Shown here: in pieces, positions 35,901-46,475 of the stretch | Numbering within the stretch: position 1 is the first letter of the stretch | Layout: each line of letters starts with the position of its first letter | NCBI GenBank assembly: GCA_949358305.1 | Contig: CASHSZ010000006.1 | Coordinates: 145,597-209,596, forward strand | DNA length: 64,000 bases | From: Strigamia acuminata | Lineage: Eukaryota > Arthropoda > Chilopoda > Geophilomorpha > Linotaeniidae | Direction: 5' to 3' | Program-made: the position numbers and the translations under genes | The notes under the pieces: generated by a model | Database searches by the model: none | Seen by the model: only the letters and a program-made list of their open reading frames with translations | Told to the model about the DNA's origin: nothing

Positions 35901-38075
35901 CAACGGCCCGCACGGGCCGTTAACGGGCCGTCGACGGTCCCGTCACGATCCCGCAACGGCCCGCACGGGCCGTTAACGGCCCGTTAACGGCCCGTTAACG
36001 GCCCGTTAACGGGGCAAAACCGAAAACAGGATTCGAGATTAATGTCTATGAATGTTGTACGCGTTTTCACGTACGTGTTGTCGGTTGTTGATTTTTTCGA
36101 TTCACGCCGTAACGGCCCGTTAACGGCCCGTTAACGGCCCGTCAACGGCCCGTCAACGGCCCGCAACGGCCCGCACGGGCCGTTAACGGGCCGTCGACGA
36201 TCCCGTCACGATCCCGCAACGGCCCGCACGGGCCGTTAACGGGCCGCTGACGGTCCCGTCACGATCCCGTCACGGCCTTCGTTCCCGGACTTCGGCTCGC
36301 CGACGGCCCGTACGACCTCACGCGGGCCGTTAACGGGCCGTTAACGGCCCGTTAACGGCCCGTTAACGGCGTAAAACCAAAAACAGGATTCGAGATTAAT
36401 GTCTATGAATGTTGTACGCGTTTTCATGTACGTGTTGTCGGTTGTTGATTTTTTCGATTCACGCCGTAACGGCCCGTTAACGGCCCGTTAACGGCCCGTC
36501 AACGGCCCGTCAACGGCCCGCAACGGCCCGCACGGGCCGTTAACGGGCCGTCGACGATCCCGTCACGATCCCGCAACGGCCCGCACGGGCCGTTAACGGG
36601 CCGCTGACGGTCCCGTCACGATCCCGCAACGGCCCGCACGGGCCGTTAACGGGCCGTCGACGATCCCGTCACGATCCCGCAACGGCCCGCACGGGCCGTT
36701 AACGGGCCGCTGACGGTCCCGTCACGATCCCGCAACGGCCCGCACGGGCCGTTAACGGGCCGTCGACGGTCCCGTCACGATCCCGCAACGGCCCGCACGG
36801 GCCGTTAACGGCCCGTTAACGGCCCGTTAACGGCCCGTTAACGGGGCAAAACCGAAAACAGGATTCGAGATTAATGTCTATGAATGTTGTACGCGTTTTC
36901 ACGTACGTGTTGTCGGTTGTTGATTTTTTCGATTCACGCCGTAACGGCCCGTTAACGGCCCGTTAACGGCCCGTCAACGGCCCGTCAACGGCCCGCAACG
37001 GCCCGCACGGGCCGTTAACGGGCCGTCGACGATCCCGTCACGATCCCGCAACGGCCCGCACGGGCCGTTAACGGGCCGCTGACGGTCCCGTCACGATCCC
37101 GTCACGGCCTTCGTTCCCGGACTTCGGCTCGCCGACGGCCCGTACGACCTCACGCGGGCCGTTAACGGGCCGTTAACGGCCCGTTAACGGCCCGTTAACG
37201 GCGTAAAACCAAAAACAGGATTCGAGATTAATGTCTATGAATGTTGTACGCGTTTTCATGTACGTGTTGTCGGTTGTTGATTTTTTCGATTCACGCCGTA
37301 ACGGCCCGTTAACGGCCCGTTAACGGCCCGTCAACGGCCCGTCAACGGCCCGCAACGGCCCGCACGGGCCGTTAACGGGCCGTCGACGATCCCGTCACGA
37401 TCCCGCAACGGCCCGCACGGGCCGTTAACGGGCCGCTGACGGTCCCGTCACGATCCCGCAACGGCCCGCACGGGCCGTTAACGGGCCGTCGACGATCCCG
37501 TCACGATCCCGCAACGGCCCGCACGGGCCGTTAACGGGCCGCTGACGGTCCCGTCACGGTCCCGTCACGGCGCGTGCGGGCCGTTAACGGGCCGCCGACA
37601 GTCCCGTCACGATCCCGTCACGGCCTTCGTTCCCGGACTTCGGCTCGCCGACGGCCCGTACGACCTCACGCGGGCCGTTAACGGGCCGTTAACGGGCCGT
37701 TAACGGCCCGTTAACGGCCCGTTAACGGCGTAAAACCAAAAACAGGATTCGAGATTAATGTCTATGAATGTTGTACGCGTTTTCACGTACGTGTTGTCGG
37801 TTGTTGATTTTTTCGATTTACGCCGTTAACGGCCCGTTAACGGCCCGTTAACGGCCCGTCAACGGCCCGCATGGAGTCGTACGGGCCGTTAACGGGCCGC
37901 CGACGGTCCCGTCACGGTCCCGTCACGGCGCGTGCGGGCCGTTAACGGGCCGCCAACGGTCCCGTCACGATCCCGTCACGGCCCGTGCGGGCCGTTAACG
38001 GGCCGCCGACGGTCCCGTCACGATCCCGTAACGGCCCGTTACGGCCAAGGGCCGTAACGGGATAACTGAGAGAGT
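32940..38075 (+). repeat. Hierarchical minisatellite with alternating spacers
   Basis: Spacers of 98 bp start at 33,568, 33,925, 34,400, 34,757, 35,179, 35,536, 36,011, 36,368, 36,843, 37,200 and 37,727. Intervals alternate 357 and 475 bp; one is shorter by exactly one 53-bp unit (422). Two spacer types alternate: GGCGTAAAACC and GGGGCAAAACC. Every 357-bp half and the last interval carry a unique CCTTCGTTCCCGGACTTCGG insert. The left 600 bp is a more degenerate form of the same 53-bp unit. No gene. Confidence 0.95.
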
Positions 38076-39055
38076 CGGGTGCGAGACCACGTGACCCGGA
38101 GTGTGGTTTTTGGGGGCGAGGGCCGTCCTCCGACCGCGCCGTGACGCGCCCCGGGTCGGATCAAGAGGCGACCCGGTCGGAAACCGAACCTCGGGGTTCC
38201 TCGGGGCGTGGTTTTTTGGGGACGGGGGGAGGGGGGGATTGGGTCGCGTGCTCCGACCGCGCCGCAACGCGCCGTGGGTCGGTCACCAACCTTTGTCAAT
38301 ATTTTATAAATTTCCACGGAATTTCAACAATGTTTTACATAAGTCCGTCAAATCGGGCAGAAATATCCCGTACAATGTCGCTGCAATTCTGTGGAAATTT
38401 ATCAGATATTGACAAAATTCGGTGACGGGCGGAAGGGCGATTCCCGGGCGGAAGAGAGAGAGAGAGAGAGAAAGGGGGGACGGCCGGCGCCTACGCCGAC
38501 GGGGCGCGGAGGGCGAGTGCACTGTTCACGCATGTGGGCGCGTGTGGACGCTCGATTTACTGGCGCGTTGGACAAGTCAAAAAAAATTTCCCAATGTCTG
38601 ACAAAAATTCCATCGAATCACGGCAATATTTGACAACACTTGCACAGATTTTTAGCAACATTCACCGGCGAGGTCGTTGATGAACTCGCTTTACCCCGAT
38701 GAATCTCGCGCGACAACAACCCTGCGAAAATACCAAATCTCGTACGAATAATAAACACGGCGCAAACCGCACAAAAATCCACGACATAAAATCGAATGTC
38801 GTCTATCGGCACTCTCAGCATTCCCCCGGACATTTTCCGGAAGAGTTTGGTCCGGCCGGAATCCGAGGAATAGTCACTCCCAAAGTGCGGATTTTGCGGG
38901 TGCACTCGCTTCCGAAGGATAGGCAAAGCAGGCGTGCGGACGCGACGCCCGGACGCGGCCGGCCGGGGACCAGTCGGCGCTTAACCTTGGGGTACGTGTG
39001 CGGATTTTGTCGGGGGCGAAAGGGTCCCGCTTTTTAACATTACGGCGGCCTATAC
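38076..39055 (+). repeat. GC-rich flank F2 (forward) and central segment
   Basis: Fold-back at 38,292-38,416, (GA)n at 38,455-38,471, half of the F1 hairpin at about 38,519-38,540, then unique sequence up to the copia target site. Inverted twin at 10,865-11,880; direct twin at 63,146-63,991. No gene supported. Confidence 0.75.
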
Positions 39056-39060
39056 GTTGT
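39056..39060. repeat. Target-site duplication (left), GTTGT
   Basis: Five bases repeated at 45,475-45,479; present once in the empty paralogous site (10,860-10,864, complement). Confidence 0.95.
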
Positions 39061-39340
39061 TGTTGAAAGTATGGATTGATGAACAAATTCCAGGCCAAAA
39101 GTGAGTAAAAGAACAAGATTTAATCATCTCATGCAAGCATGGAGAAAAATCAACAACAAGAGAACAAGTAATAACAACAGTTGCTAAGCAGTTAAAAAAC
39201 AACTCCAACTACGGTAACCCAATTGATACATCAATGTTTACATGATAATAAACTATAAAATCATAAATAATTACAAATCAAACATGTGTAACATCAATAA
39301 TCAATTGCATATCACAAATCTCGGAGAACAAAAGCCAACA
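39061..39340 (-). repeat. Copia 3' LTR
   Basis: Begins TGTTGAAAGT and ends AGCCAACA (plus strand), giving the usual TG...CA ends. Identical by eye to 45,195-45,474. Confidence 0.95.
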
Positions 39341-39353
39341 GAGCCCCCCATTC
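39341..39353 (-). promoter_or_regulatory. Copia polypurine tract
   Basis: Minus strand GAATGGGGGGCTC directly before the 3' LTR; primes plus-strand DNA synthesis in LTR elements. Confidence 0.8.
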
Positions 39354-39407
39354 TCCGAGACATGACTCAATCATATAACAAGATATAACAAAAGTAAATG
39401 CGAAAAC

Positions 39408-42400
39408 CTATCGCAAACTACTGTAAAAATGTTGACATAAATATCGAATGCGGGCGGGCGAGAAAAATTTTGTGAAGATGTCCGCAGGGTTTAATTCACC
39501 TGAAACTTTCCTCAAAACAAAAACACCCTCATTTAGCCAATCCCGCAGGAAAAAGAATTTCACGTCAATGTGCTTTGTCCTCCGATTCTCTATATCGTTG
39601 CGGGTGAAAAAAATCGTCGACAGAGAATCAGAGAACATGGTTGGGGCCGGAAGTTGAAAAATCCGGGTCCGCTCAATCGCACCATGAAGCCAGACAATTT
39701 CCTTTGCACCGTCCAAAAGCGCTAGGAATTCCGCTTCCATAATGGACAAGGCGCAATAGCGTTGCTTACAGCAACCCCAGGAAATGGGAACCCCGAACAC
39801 CGAAATCGTATAACCTCCGAAGCTCTTTCTTGTATCTCGATCTGAGATCCAAGAAGCATCGGAGTGCCCTGATAGAATATCTCCAGTGACCGCGGAAAGC
39901 TGAATTGAATATTCCCGCGTATTCTTCACATACTGGAGGATCTGTAGCAAAAGGGCCACGTGCCTTCCAGTAAAGCACGTGTTATATTGTGACATAAGGA
40001 TAACTGGAAAGAGGATATCGGGACGCGTTCGAGAAGCTAGAAAGAGCAGAGACCCAATGAGAGACCGATATGGGAATTCATCATCCCTCAAAACACGTTC
40101 ACCATCTCTAGCACAATTGACCATCGTGCCAACGGTAATCGGGACTTTGCACAAATGCTCGGAGGAAATTCCGTAGTCTTCAGCAATCTTATCAATGTAA
40201 TCGCGCTGATGGATGCAGATTTTACCACCATCGCGATCAAATTGGACGCCCAACAACTTCGATACCGGACCCAAATCTGTTATCGTGAAAATTGCACGAA
40301 GGGCCTTAACAGTTCGATCACGCGGATCTTGTCCTTTGGTGAAAAGTACCATGTCATCAACATAAACAAGGATGACAGCATCATAAGTGTTGGAAATAAA
40401 TACGCCATTAATCCCAAGAAGCTTGTGGAAATTAATCCCTAGCAAAGCCTCAACTAGGCGGAAATTCCATTGCCGTCCGCTCTGATGAAGGCCGTAAAGG
40501 GCCTTATGAAGCCTCCATACCTTACCGGCATTCTGAGGAGTTTCCCAGCCCTTAGGAATTCTCATGAAGATAGCTTCATCTAAGTTGCCATATAAATAAG
40601 CACCCTTGACATCGAGATGTGCATCTAGCCAGCCTAAAACGACTACTAGAAGCACGAAAAACAGGCGTATAAGCACATAGTTAACCACGGGACTGAAAAC
40701 CTCGGAATAGTCGACTCCGAACTTTTGGCTGAAGCCCTGGGCAACCAACATCGCTCTAAAGCGGCGCACGACGCCTTCTGCATCGCGCTTGATGTAGTAA
40801 ACCCATTTATTCCCCACAATGTTCACATTAGAAGGAGGTTTCTCAACCTCTTCGTAAACACCTCGCTCACGGAAGAGTGAAAGCTCTTCCTCCATGGCTT
40901 TCTGCCAATGGACACGGTCGGGACTTGCAATAGCTTCCTTATAGGTGCGAGGAACCTGGGCAAATAAGGAGTGCGCGTACCGTGGTGTAGCAGAATAGCA
41001 ATCCCCTAATGCTTCATCTTCTGAAGCCGTAGGACTAGGAAGAGGAAAAGCAGTTGGATCTGCCGGAGGGGGATCAACCGTGCAAACAGGCACGTTCCGG
41101 GTGCAAAAGTCAAAATTATCCCGGTCATATGCTAATCGATGATCTGCGCAATATTGCGCAACGTCAACATGACTCCGTAATCTGGTATGATCCGGGGGAT
41201 AAAAATACACATCAGTGTTTCCCATAGTCGCACCAGACTGCCGAATCACCTCGGAGCGAGTCCACTTGCCCCCCACAGCCGAAGTAGAAGGCTGAGGCTG
41301 ATTTAGTGGCGAGGCAATAGTAGGTGGTGTAGGCAACGGATGCACTTGCGCCGAAGGTCGAGTAACCACAGGCGGTGGAGGAGGAGGATAAGAAGGTGGA
41401 GGAGGATAAGAAAGCGGAGGAAGATTGGGGGGACGTTGAGGAGGAGGTGGAGGAAGAGGTGGATCGGAATCGAAATCCGAATCTAATGTCACCGATATAG
41501 CTCCCTCATCAGTTACCTCAGTACCCTCATAAAAACGAGGATGTCCCCACATGCAGTTTTCATCAAAACGAACATGCTTTGACTCAAACACTGCACGGCG
41601 CTTCGGGCACCACACGCGATAACCTCGCGTGCGCAAAGCATAGCCAACAACTACACCCGTCCAGGCTCGAGACTCGAATTTTGAACCACGGACCTGTTGT
41701 GGTATGTGCACGAAACACCTTGACCCAATCACTTTTAAGTGCTTGAGTGGAACAGCCTTATTGTACCACAGACAATAGGGGATAAGGTTGTTCAGAGATT
41801 TATGTGGAAAGCGATTCTTGAGATAAATCATTGAAACCGCGAGCTCAGCCCACAATTCTCGAGGCAAAGACGTCATCAAAAACAAGGAACGCACGCCTTC
41901 AAATAAGGTGCGGTTAAGGCGTTCCGCAACGCCATTCTGCTCAGGTGTATAAACATTCGTGCGCTGTGCCTTGATGCCACGCTGGAGCAAGAAATTTTCG
42001 AAATTTTTAGAGCAAAATTCCATCCCGTTATCGGTTCTGACTGCTTTAATGCAGCCAGCCCCCCATAATGTTTCCATCCGAGCATGGAAAAGTTTAAAAA
42101 CTTCAAAAACTTCCCCCTTCGTTTTCATAGGGACAACAAAGGAATAGCGAGAAAAGTCATCCACGATCGTTAATAAATAACGAGCGCCACCCACGGAAGT
42201 AGTTGGGGAATTTCCCCAAACGTCCATATGGATTAAATCCAAAGGCTTCTTACTGGAAATTCTATTCTTTGCACTCGGAAACGAGGCTCGGGTGGATTTA
42301 GAACGAGCACACACGGCACATGCCGGAAATGCGGAAGTCGAAATATCGATTCCGGAAGCATTCGGAGATTTCGCTAAAAAGTGTAAACCTTCGGTATTAA

Positions 42401-43880
42401 AATGCCCAAATCTCCGGTGCCAAAGCTCTAAATCGGATAACTTCCCCTTCGGGGGCTTACAAGGAGGGGATAAAGCAGGTCCCTCGGCAAAAGTGACATG
42501 CCGAGCAGTCTGCGCAGAGAGGACCGGCTTGACCACTGAGGTGGCCGTAAGCGCAGGAAGCGGCGCAGATGTAGAATCTGCGGGCAAGACATGCTGAAGG
42601 GAATATAAATCATCCTTCAGTTTGGCATGCAAAAGAAATTGTTTGGCTTTGTCGGACGGATCAAAAATGGTCATTAAACCATTTGAAGCCACAAAATGTA
42701 GTCCGGCGCGATCAATTTTTGACAAACTGACTAAATTACGCGAAAAAGCGGGGGCATGAAGAACATTATGCATTGTGACGGGAAATTCTCCTTTTGCGCC
42801 ACCACGACCAATCCGCAAAACCACGTCACCTATACCATCAACTCGTGAACGGCCTTCACCCAAAATGATGAAATAATTCGAAACGGGCTTGTACGTCGAA
42901 AAAGAATCACGACGGCAACACACGTGATCAGATGAACCCGAATCAATTAGCCATTCCAAAGACGAAGTCGATGCGACGTTGGATTCTGACCGTGCAAAGA
43001 AACCTAAACCGGACCTTGCACTTGAAACACTTTGAGCACTCGGGGCAGGTGGTGTTGCATTACCGCGTCCACTTTTGCGGTTCCGAGACGAAGATCGGCG
43101 ACCACGATTGGTAGACGAGTTGGAAGAGGCAACGCCCTGGACTCGAGGTTTGGGGCACTTGTTCGCATAGTGTCCCATTTCCTTGCAATTAAAGCACTGA
43201 ATTTGTGACAAGGGCTTGAAAACTCTCGTCGGTGCACTCGAAGACGAACTCGCTGACTGTAAACTAGTCGATGACCCCGAATCTGCATTCTTCATCTTCA
43301 AACGATTAAATTCGGAGAGAAGATGGTCGGAGACTCCCTTTAATGTGAAATCCGCTTTGGACCAATGGTAAATCGTTTGCACGGTCACCTCGTATGAATC
43401 CGGTAACAAATCCAAAAGTTGATAAGCGACATCCGAATCCGAAAATGTAACTTCCAAGTCCTTCAAAACGGCACGGGCTTTGGTGACACGGCTAATGAAA
43501 ACTGACATGTCTTCATTCGGAAGTAAACGCATCATCAGGAAATCTCGGCGGAGTTTAGCAATTCGGGCAAGAGAAGTCGGCTGAAATGTCGCTTTCAAGG
43601 CTACCCAGGCGTCACGTGCGGAGTCCGCAGCAAGAACAATGTCCTGATATTGGGACTCGACAAACAAGCCAAGCAAGGCTTTTGCACGCTTTGAACGGTC
43701 GTCGTGAAGCTGTTTTCGAGGCTGATCCCAGGCTTCGTCTTTGACCGGAGGATTCTCTGAGATGAAATCATCTACTCCTTTTTCCAAGAGCAAAAATTGG
43801 ATATTTCGGGACCAAGATTCGTAGTTATCAGAGTTCAGTCGTGGAATTGAAAATTGGTGAGATTTGCCGGAATCCGCCAT
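39408..43880 (-). CDS. Copia gag-pol polyprotein, intact
   Basis: 1,490 residues, usual size for the family. Gag region (about 1-250) ends in a zinc knuckle CX2CX4HX4C (C229, C232, H237, C242). Aspartic protease D313-S-G. Integrase: zinc-binding H488, H493, C521, C524 and catalytic D553, D617, E653 (the last two 35 residues apart). A Pro-rich linker covers about 807-850. Reverse transcriptase carries an LDVKGAYLYG block (D1090) and YVDD (1173-1176). RNase H keeps D1341, E1384, D1418 and H1437. No stop or frameshift; gag and pol are in one frame with no slippage site needed. In the cell it would form particles, reverse-transcribe the element RNA and integrate the DNA. Start chosen at the first ATG of the frame (43,878-43,880). 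Confidence 0.97.
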   Translation of the reverse strand: MADSGKSHQFSIPRLNSDNYESWSRNIQFLLLEKGVDDFISENPPVKDEAWDQPRKQLHDDRSKRAKALLGLFVESQYQDIVLAADSARDAWVALKATFQPTSLARIAKLRRDFLMMRLLPNEDMSVFISRVTKARAVLKDLEVTFSDSDVAYQLLDLLPDSYEVTVQTIYHWSKADFTLKGVSDHLLSEFNRLKMKNADSGSSTSLQSASSSSSAPTRVFKPLSQIQCFNCKEMGHYANKCPKPRVQGVASSNSSTNRGRRSSSRNRKSGRGNATPPAPSAQSVSSARSGLGFFARSESNVASTSSLEWLIDSGSSDHVCCRRDSFSTYKPVSNYFIILGEGRSRVDGIGDVVLRIGRGGAKGEFPVTMHNVLHAPAFSRNLVSLSKIDRAGLHFVASNGLMTIFDPSDKAKQFLLHAKLKDDLYSLQHVLPADSTSAPLPALTATSVVKPVLSAQTARHVTFAEGPALSPPCKPPKGKLSDLELWHRRFGHFNTEGLHFLAKSPNASGIDISTSAFPACAVCARSKSTRASFPSAKNRISSKKPLDLIHMDVWGNSPTTSVGGARYLLTIVDDFSRYSFVVPMKTKGEVFEVFKLFHARMETLWGAGCIKAVRTDNGMEFCSKNFENFLLQRGIKAQRTNVYTPEQNGVAERLNRTLFEGVRSLFLMTSLPRELWAELAVSMIYLKNRFPHKSLNNLIPYCLWYNKAVPLKHLKVIGSRCFVHIPQQVRGSKFESRAWTGVVVGYALRTRGYRVWCPKRRAVFESKHVRFDENCMWGHPRFYEGTEVTDEGAISVTLDSDFDSDPPLPPPPPQRPPNLPPLSYPPPPSYPPPPPPVVTRPSAQVHPLPTPPTIASPLNQPQPSTSAVGGKWTRSEVIRQSGATMGNTDVYFYPPDHTRLRSHVDVAQYCADHRLAYDRDNFDFCTRNVPVCTVDPPPADPTAFPLPSPTASEDEALGDCYSATPRYAHSLFAQVPRTYKEAIASPDRVHWQKAMEEELSLFRERGVYEEVEKPPSNVNIVGNKWVYYIKRDAEGVVRRFRAMLVAQGFSQKFGVDYSEVFSPVVNYVLIRLFFVLLVVVLGWLDAHLDVKGAYLYGNLDEAIFMRIPKGWETPQNAGKVWRLHKALYGLHQSGRQWNFRLVEALLGINFHKLLGINGVFISNTYDAVILVYVDDMVLFTKGQDPRDRTVKALRAIFTITDLGPVSKLLGVQFDRDGGKICIHQRDYIDKIAEDYGISSEHLCKVPITVGTMVNCARDGERVLRDDEFPYRSLIGSLLFLASRTRPDILFPVILMSQYNTCFTGRHVALLLQILQYVKNTREYSIQLSAVTGDILSGHSDASWISDRDTRKSFGGYTISVFGVPISWGCCKQRYCALSIMEAEFLALLDGAKEIVWLHGAIERTRIFQLPAPTMFSDSLSTIFFTRNDIENRRTKHIDVKFFFLRDWLNEGVFVLRKVSGELNPADIFTKFFSPARIRYLCQHFYSSLR

Positions 43881-45182
43881 GACGATATAAGTGAGCGGTT
43901 CTGCGAAAAGTTTGGTCGAGGTGACAGGAGAACGCGCGGTATCGTTGTTCGAGGCGGAAAACCAGAATTGGGCTATTCAGGTTGCTAGCCAACCCAACTA
44001 AACAGTGGCCGTTTAGGAGTTGTCGGGAAATAATGGCCCTATGGCCCCCGGATACTCCACTGTCGGGCACGGCAAATTAATACAACGGTCAAAGTGCAAT
44101 GACCGAGGCAAAGATTTGTATCTGTTAGGGCAATTAAATCCACTAACAAATACAAATCCAGGATCCTACACCAGGTCCCTACCAAAAACCTTAATCTTAT
44201 ACAAAGTTTCACGAAACTTAATATTTAACAAAGTTTCATGAAAAAAAATGAGGAGAATCTGGTAGAATCTCTTGGAAAACTCGATCAAAACTTCTTGAAA
44301 ATCTCTGCAAATTGGTTGGCAAACTTCTGCCACTTCGTGTCTGATTTCACACGGAAATCCACGCAAAAATCGACGTAACCTGACGAAATCTGCAAAAATA
44401 AACACGAAAAAGTACATGAGAATTCAATTCAATGTTTAAAATCTTCAAAGATCTTCGAAAATCGACGAAAATCTTGAAAAAACAGTCACAAAATGCGTCT
44501 GCTGCTCTCGTGTTCGTAATCGACGTAACGGACACAAAAAAAATTTGAAACAAATCCCAAAGTACTCACAACACTTGTAGAAACAAGTGGAATAATCCAG
44601 TAATCCCTGGCACAACACAGTATCGACGAAAAAGCACTAAATTCGATGAAAAGCACGTTAAAATTCGGCGAGAAGATCCTCGTGAAGCGCACGGGTATAT
44701 GGCGCAAAAACAACGAAAATCGGCCCGAAAAACGTGGAAAACATGATGAAAAGTACTCACAATCGTGTGTATAACACGTACACTGCTAAACACAAGCAGA
44801 TACTGGATGGCACAGTCAAAAACTCGATGAAATACGCGAAAATCGTCGGCGAAAATCACTCGGAATTTGGTGCATCGCGATCGGGCGAATCTGCGGCGAT
44901 CATCGGCGAAAATTCACAAAAATCCATCAGGAAAAGTACCCACGATCCTTCTACAAGCTCAGGACAGTACCCACGAAAATTTGCAGCGTTCAAATCCGTT
45001 GCAAATTGCAGAAAAAGCATCAAAATCGTCGGGTGAGCAGGCATGAAGAAACGAGGTCGGCCATTTTGCCAGGAGCGAGTAATCGATCAGCAGGATAAGA
45101 TGAACGAAAATTCATGGAATTTTGACAAAAACTTGGCCAAAATTCAACATGAACAACTCACAGTGATGGAATGAACTCTAAC
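43881..45182 (-). other. Copia 5' untranslated leader
   Basis: About 1.3 kb between primer-binding site and gag start, longer than I would expect for a copia element. It is full of short CGAAAATC-like motifs and has no supported gene. It would hold packaging and dimerisation signals if the element is active (inference). Confidence 0.6.
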
Positions 45183-45194
45183 CCTCTGCTACCA
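45183..45194 (-). promoter_or_regulatory. Copia primer-binding site (initiator Met-tRNA type)
   Basis: Minus strand TGGTAGCAGAGG abuts the 5' LTR. It is complementary to CCTCTGCTACCA, which matches the 3' end of animal initiator Met-tRNA as I recall it. Confidence 0.85.
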
Positions 45195-45474
45195 TGTTGA
45201 AAGTATGGATTGATGAACAAATTCCAGGCCAAAAGTGAGTAAAAGAACAAGATTTAATCATCTCATGCAAGCATGGAGAAAAATCAACAACAAGAGAACA
45301 AGTAATAACAACAGTTGCTAAGCAGTTAAAAAACAACTCCAACTACGGTAACCCAATTGATACATCAATGTTTACATGATAATAAACTATAAAATCATAA
45401 ATAATTACAAATCAAACATGTGTAACATCAATAATCAATTGCATATCACAAATCTCGGAGAACAAAAGCCAACA
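45195..45474 (-). repeat. Copia 5' LTR
   Basis: Twin of the LTR at 39,061. Would carry the promoter; no strong TATA box is obvious. Confidence 0.95.
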
Positions 45475-45479
45475 GTTGT
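45475..45479. repeat. Target-site duplication (right), GTTGT
   Basis: Matches 39,056-39,060. Confidence 0.95.
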
Positions 45480-45615
45480 TTCGTTGATCGCGACTGCGAT
45501 GCGGAATTTGCGGATGTTGTTTTGGCCGAGTAGTTCGTGCGACCGAGCGCGTTTTGTTCGTTGCTTTTCGGTGTTCGGTGGGTTTTGTGACCGGTCAAGG
45601 GTTTCGCTAAAACGT
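45480..45615. other. Central segment, right of the copia insertion
   Basis: Inverted match of 10,724-10,859. No gene. Confidence 0.6.
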
Positions 45616-45978
45616 GGTTTTTGTGACGGGAGGGAGGGGGGATCGGTTCATGTGCTCCGAACGCGCCGCGACGCGCCGTGACTTGGGCCAAAAACGACCC
45701 GGTCGGAAACCGGGTCCCGGGCTTCGTCGAGGCGTGGTTTTTGAGAACGGGGGGAGGGGGGGATCGGGTCGCGTGCTCCGAAAGCGCCGCGACGCGCCGT
45801 GACTTGGGCCAAAAACGACCCGGTCGGAAACCGGGTCCCGGGCTTCGTCGAGGCGTGGTTTTTGAGAACGGGGGGAGGGGGGGATCGGGTCGCGTGCTCC
45901 GAAAGCGCCGCGACGCGCCGTGACTTGGGCCAAAAACGACCCGGTCGGAAACCGGGTCCCGGGCTTCGTCGAGGCGTG
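45616..45978. repeat. Three tandem copies of the 121-bp GC-rich repeat
   Basis: Inverted twin of 10,361-10,723. Confidence 0.9.
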
Positions 45979-46475
45979 GTCCCGATCGGGACAAACTCTT
46001 CCGGAAAATGTCCGGTGGAATGTTGAGAGTGTCGATGGACGACGTTCGAGTTTATATCGTAAGTAAGTAAGTATCTGACAAAACTTGCACAGAATTTTGT
46101 CAACATTTGATAAATTTCCACAGAATTTAACGTTGTTTTGCTAAAACCTGCGGAAACGTGTCTAGTCGGGCAGAAACGTCTCGTAAAATGTTGCTGAAAT
46201 TCCGTGGAAATTTGTCAAAAATTGACAAAAGTTGGTGACCGACCCACATCGCGTTGCGGCGCGGTCGGAGCACGCGACCCGATCCCCCCCCCCCCCCCTC
46301 CCCCCGTCCCCAAAAAACCACGCCTCGAGGAACCCCGAGGTTCGGTTTCCGACCGGGTCGCCTCTTGATCCGACTCGGGGCGCGTCACGGCGCGGTCGGA
46401 GGACGGCCCTCGCCCCCAAAAACCACACTCCGGGTCACGTGGTCTCGCACCCGACTCTTTCAGTTTTCCCGTTTT
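45979..46475 (-). repeat. GC-rich flank F3 with fold-back sequence 46,096-46,229
   Basis: Inverted twin of 9,881-10,360, including the loop in opposite orientation to F1 and F2 and a C-run near 46,286-46,300. Confidence 0.75.

Larger units (their letters stand above)
39061..45474 (-). mobile_element. Ty1/copia-type LTR retrotransposon, complete and apparently young
   Basis: 6,414 bp, bounded by 280-bp LTRs that I read as identical and flanked by a 5-bp duplication. Contains primer-binding site, polypurine tract and one uninterrupted gag-pol frame with protease-integrase-RT-RNase H order, diagnostic of copia rather than gypsy elements. The inverted macro-copy lacks it, so insertion post-dates the duplication: coordinate sums across the site differ by 6,419 bp, exactly element plus duplication. 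Confidence 0.97.

Noticed and set aside
32940-38075. Regular repeats with spacers resembling a CRISPR array
   Set aside because: The repeats vary, the spacers are the same sequence each time rather than unique, and the surrounding DNA is eukaryotic.
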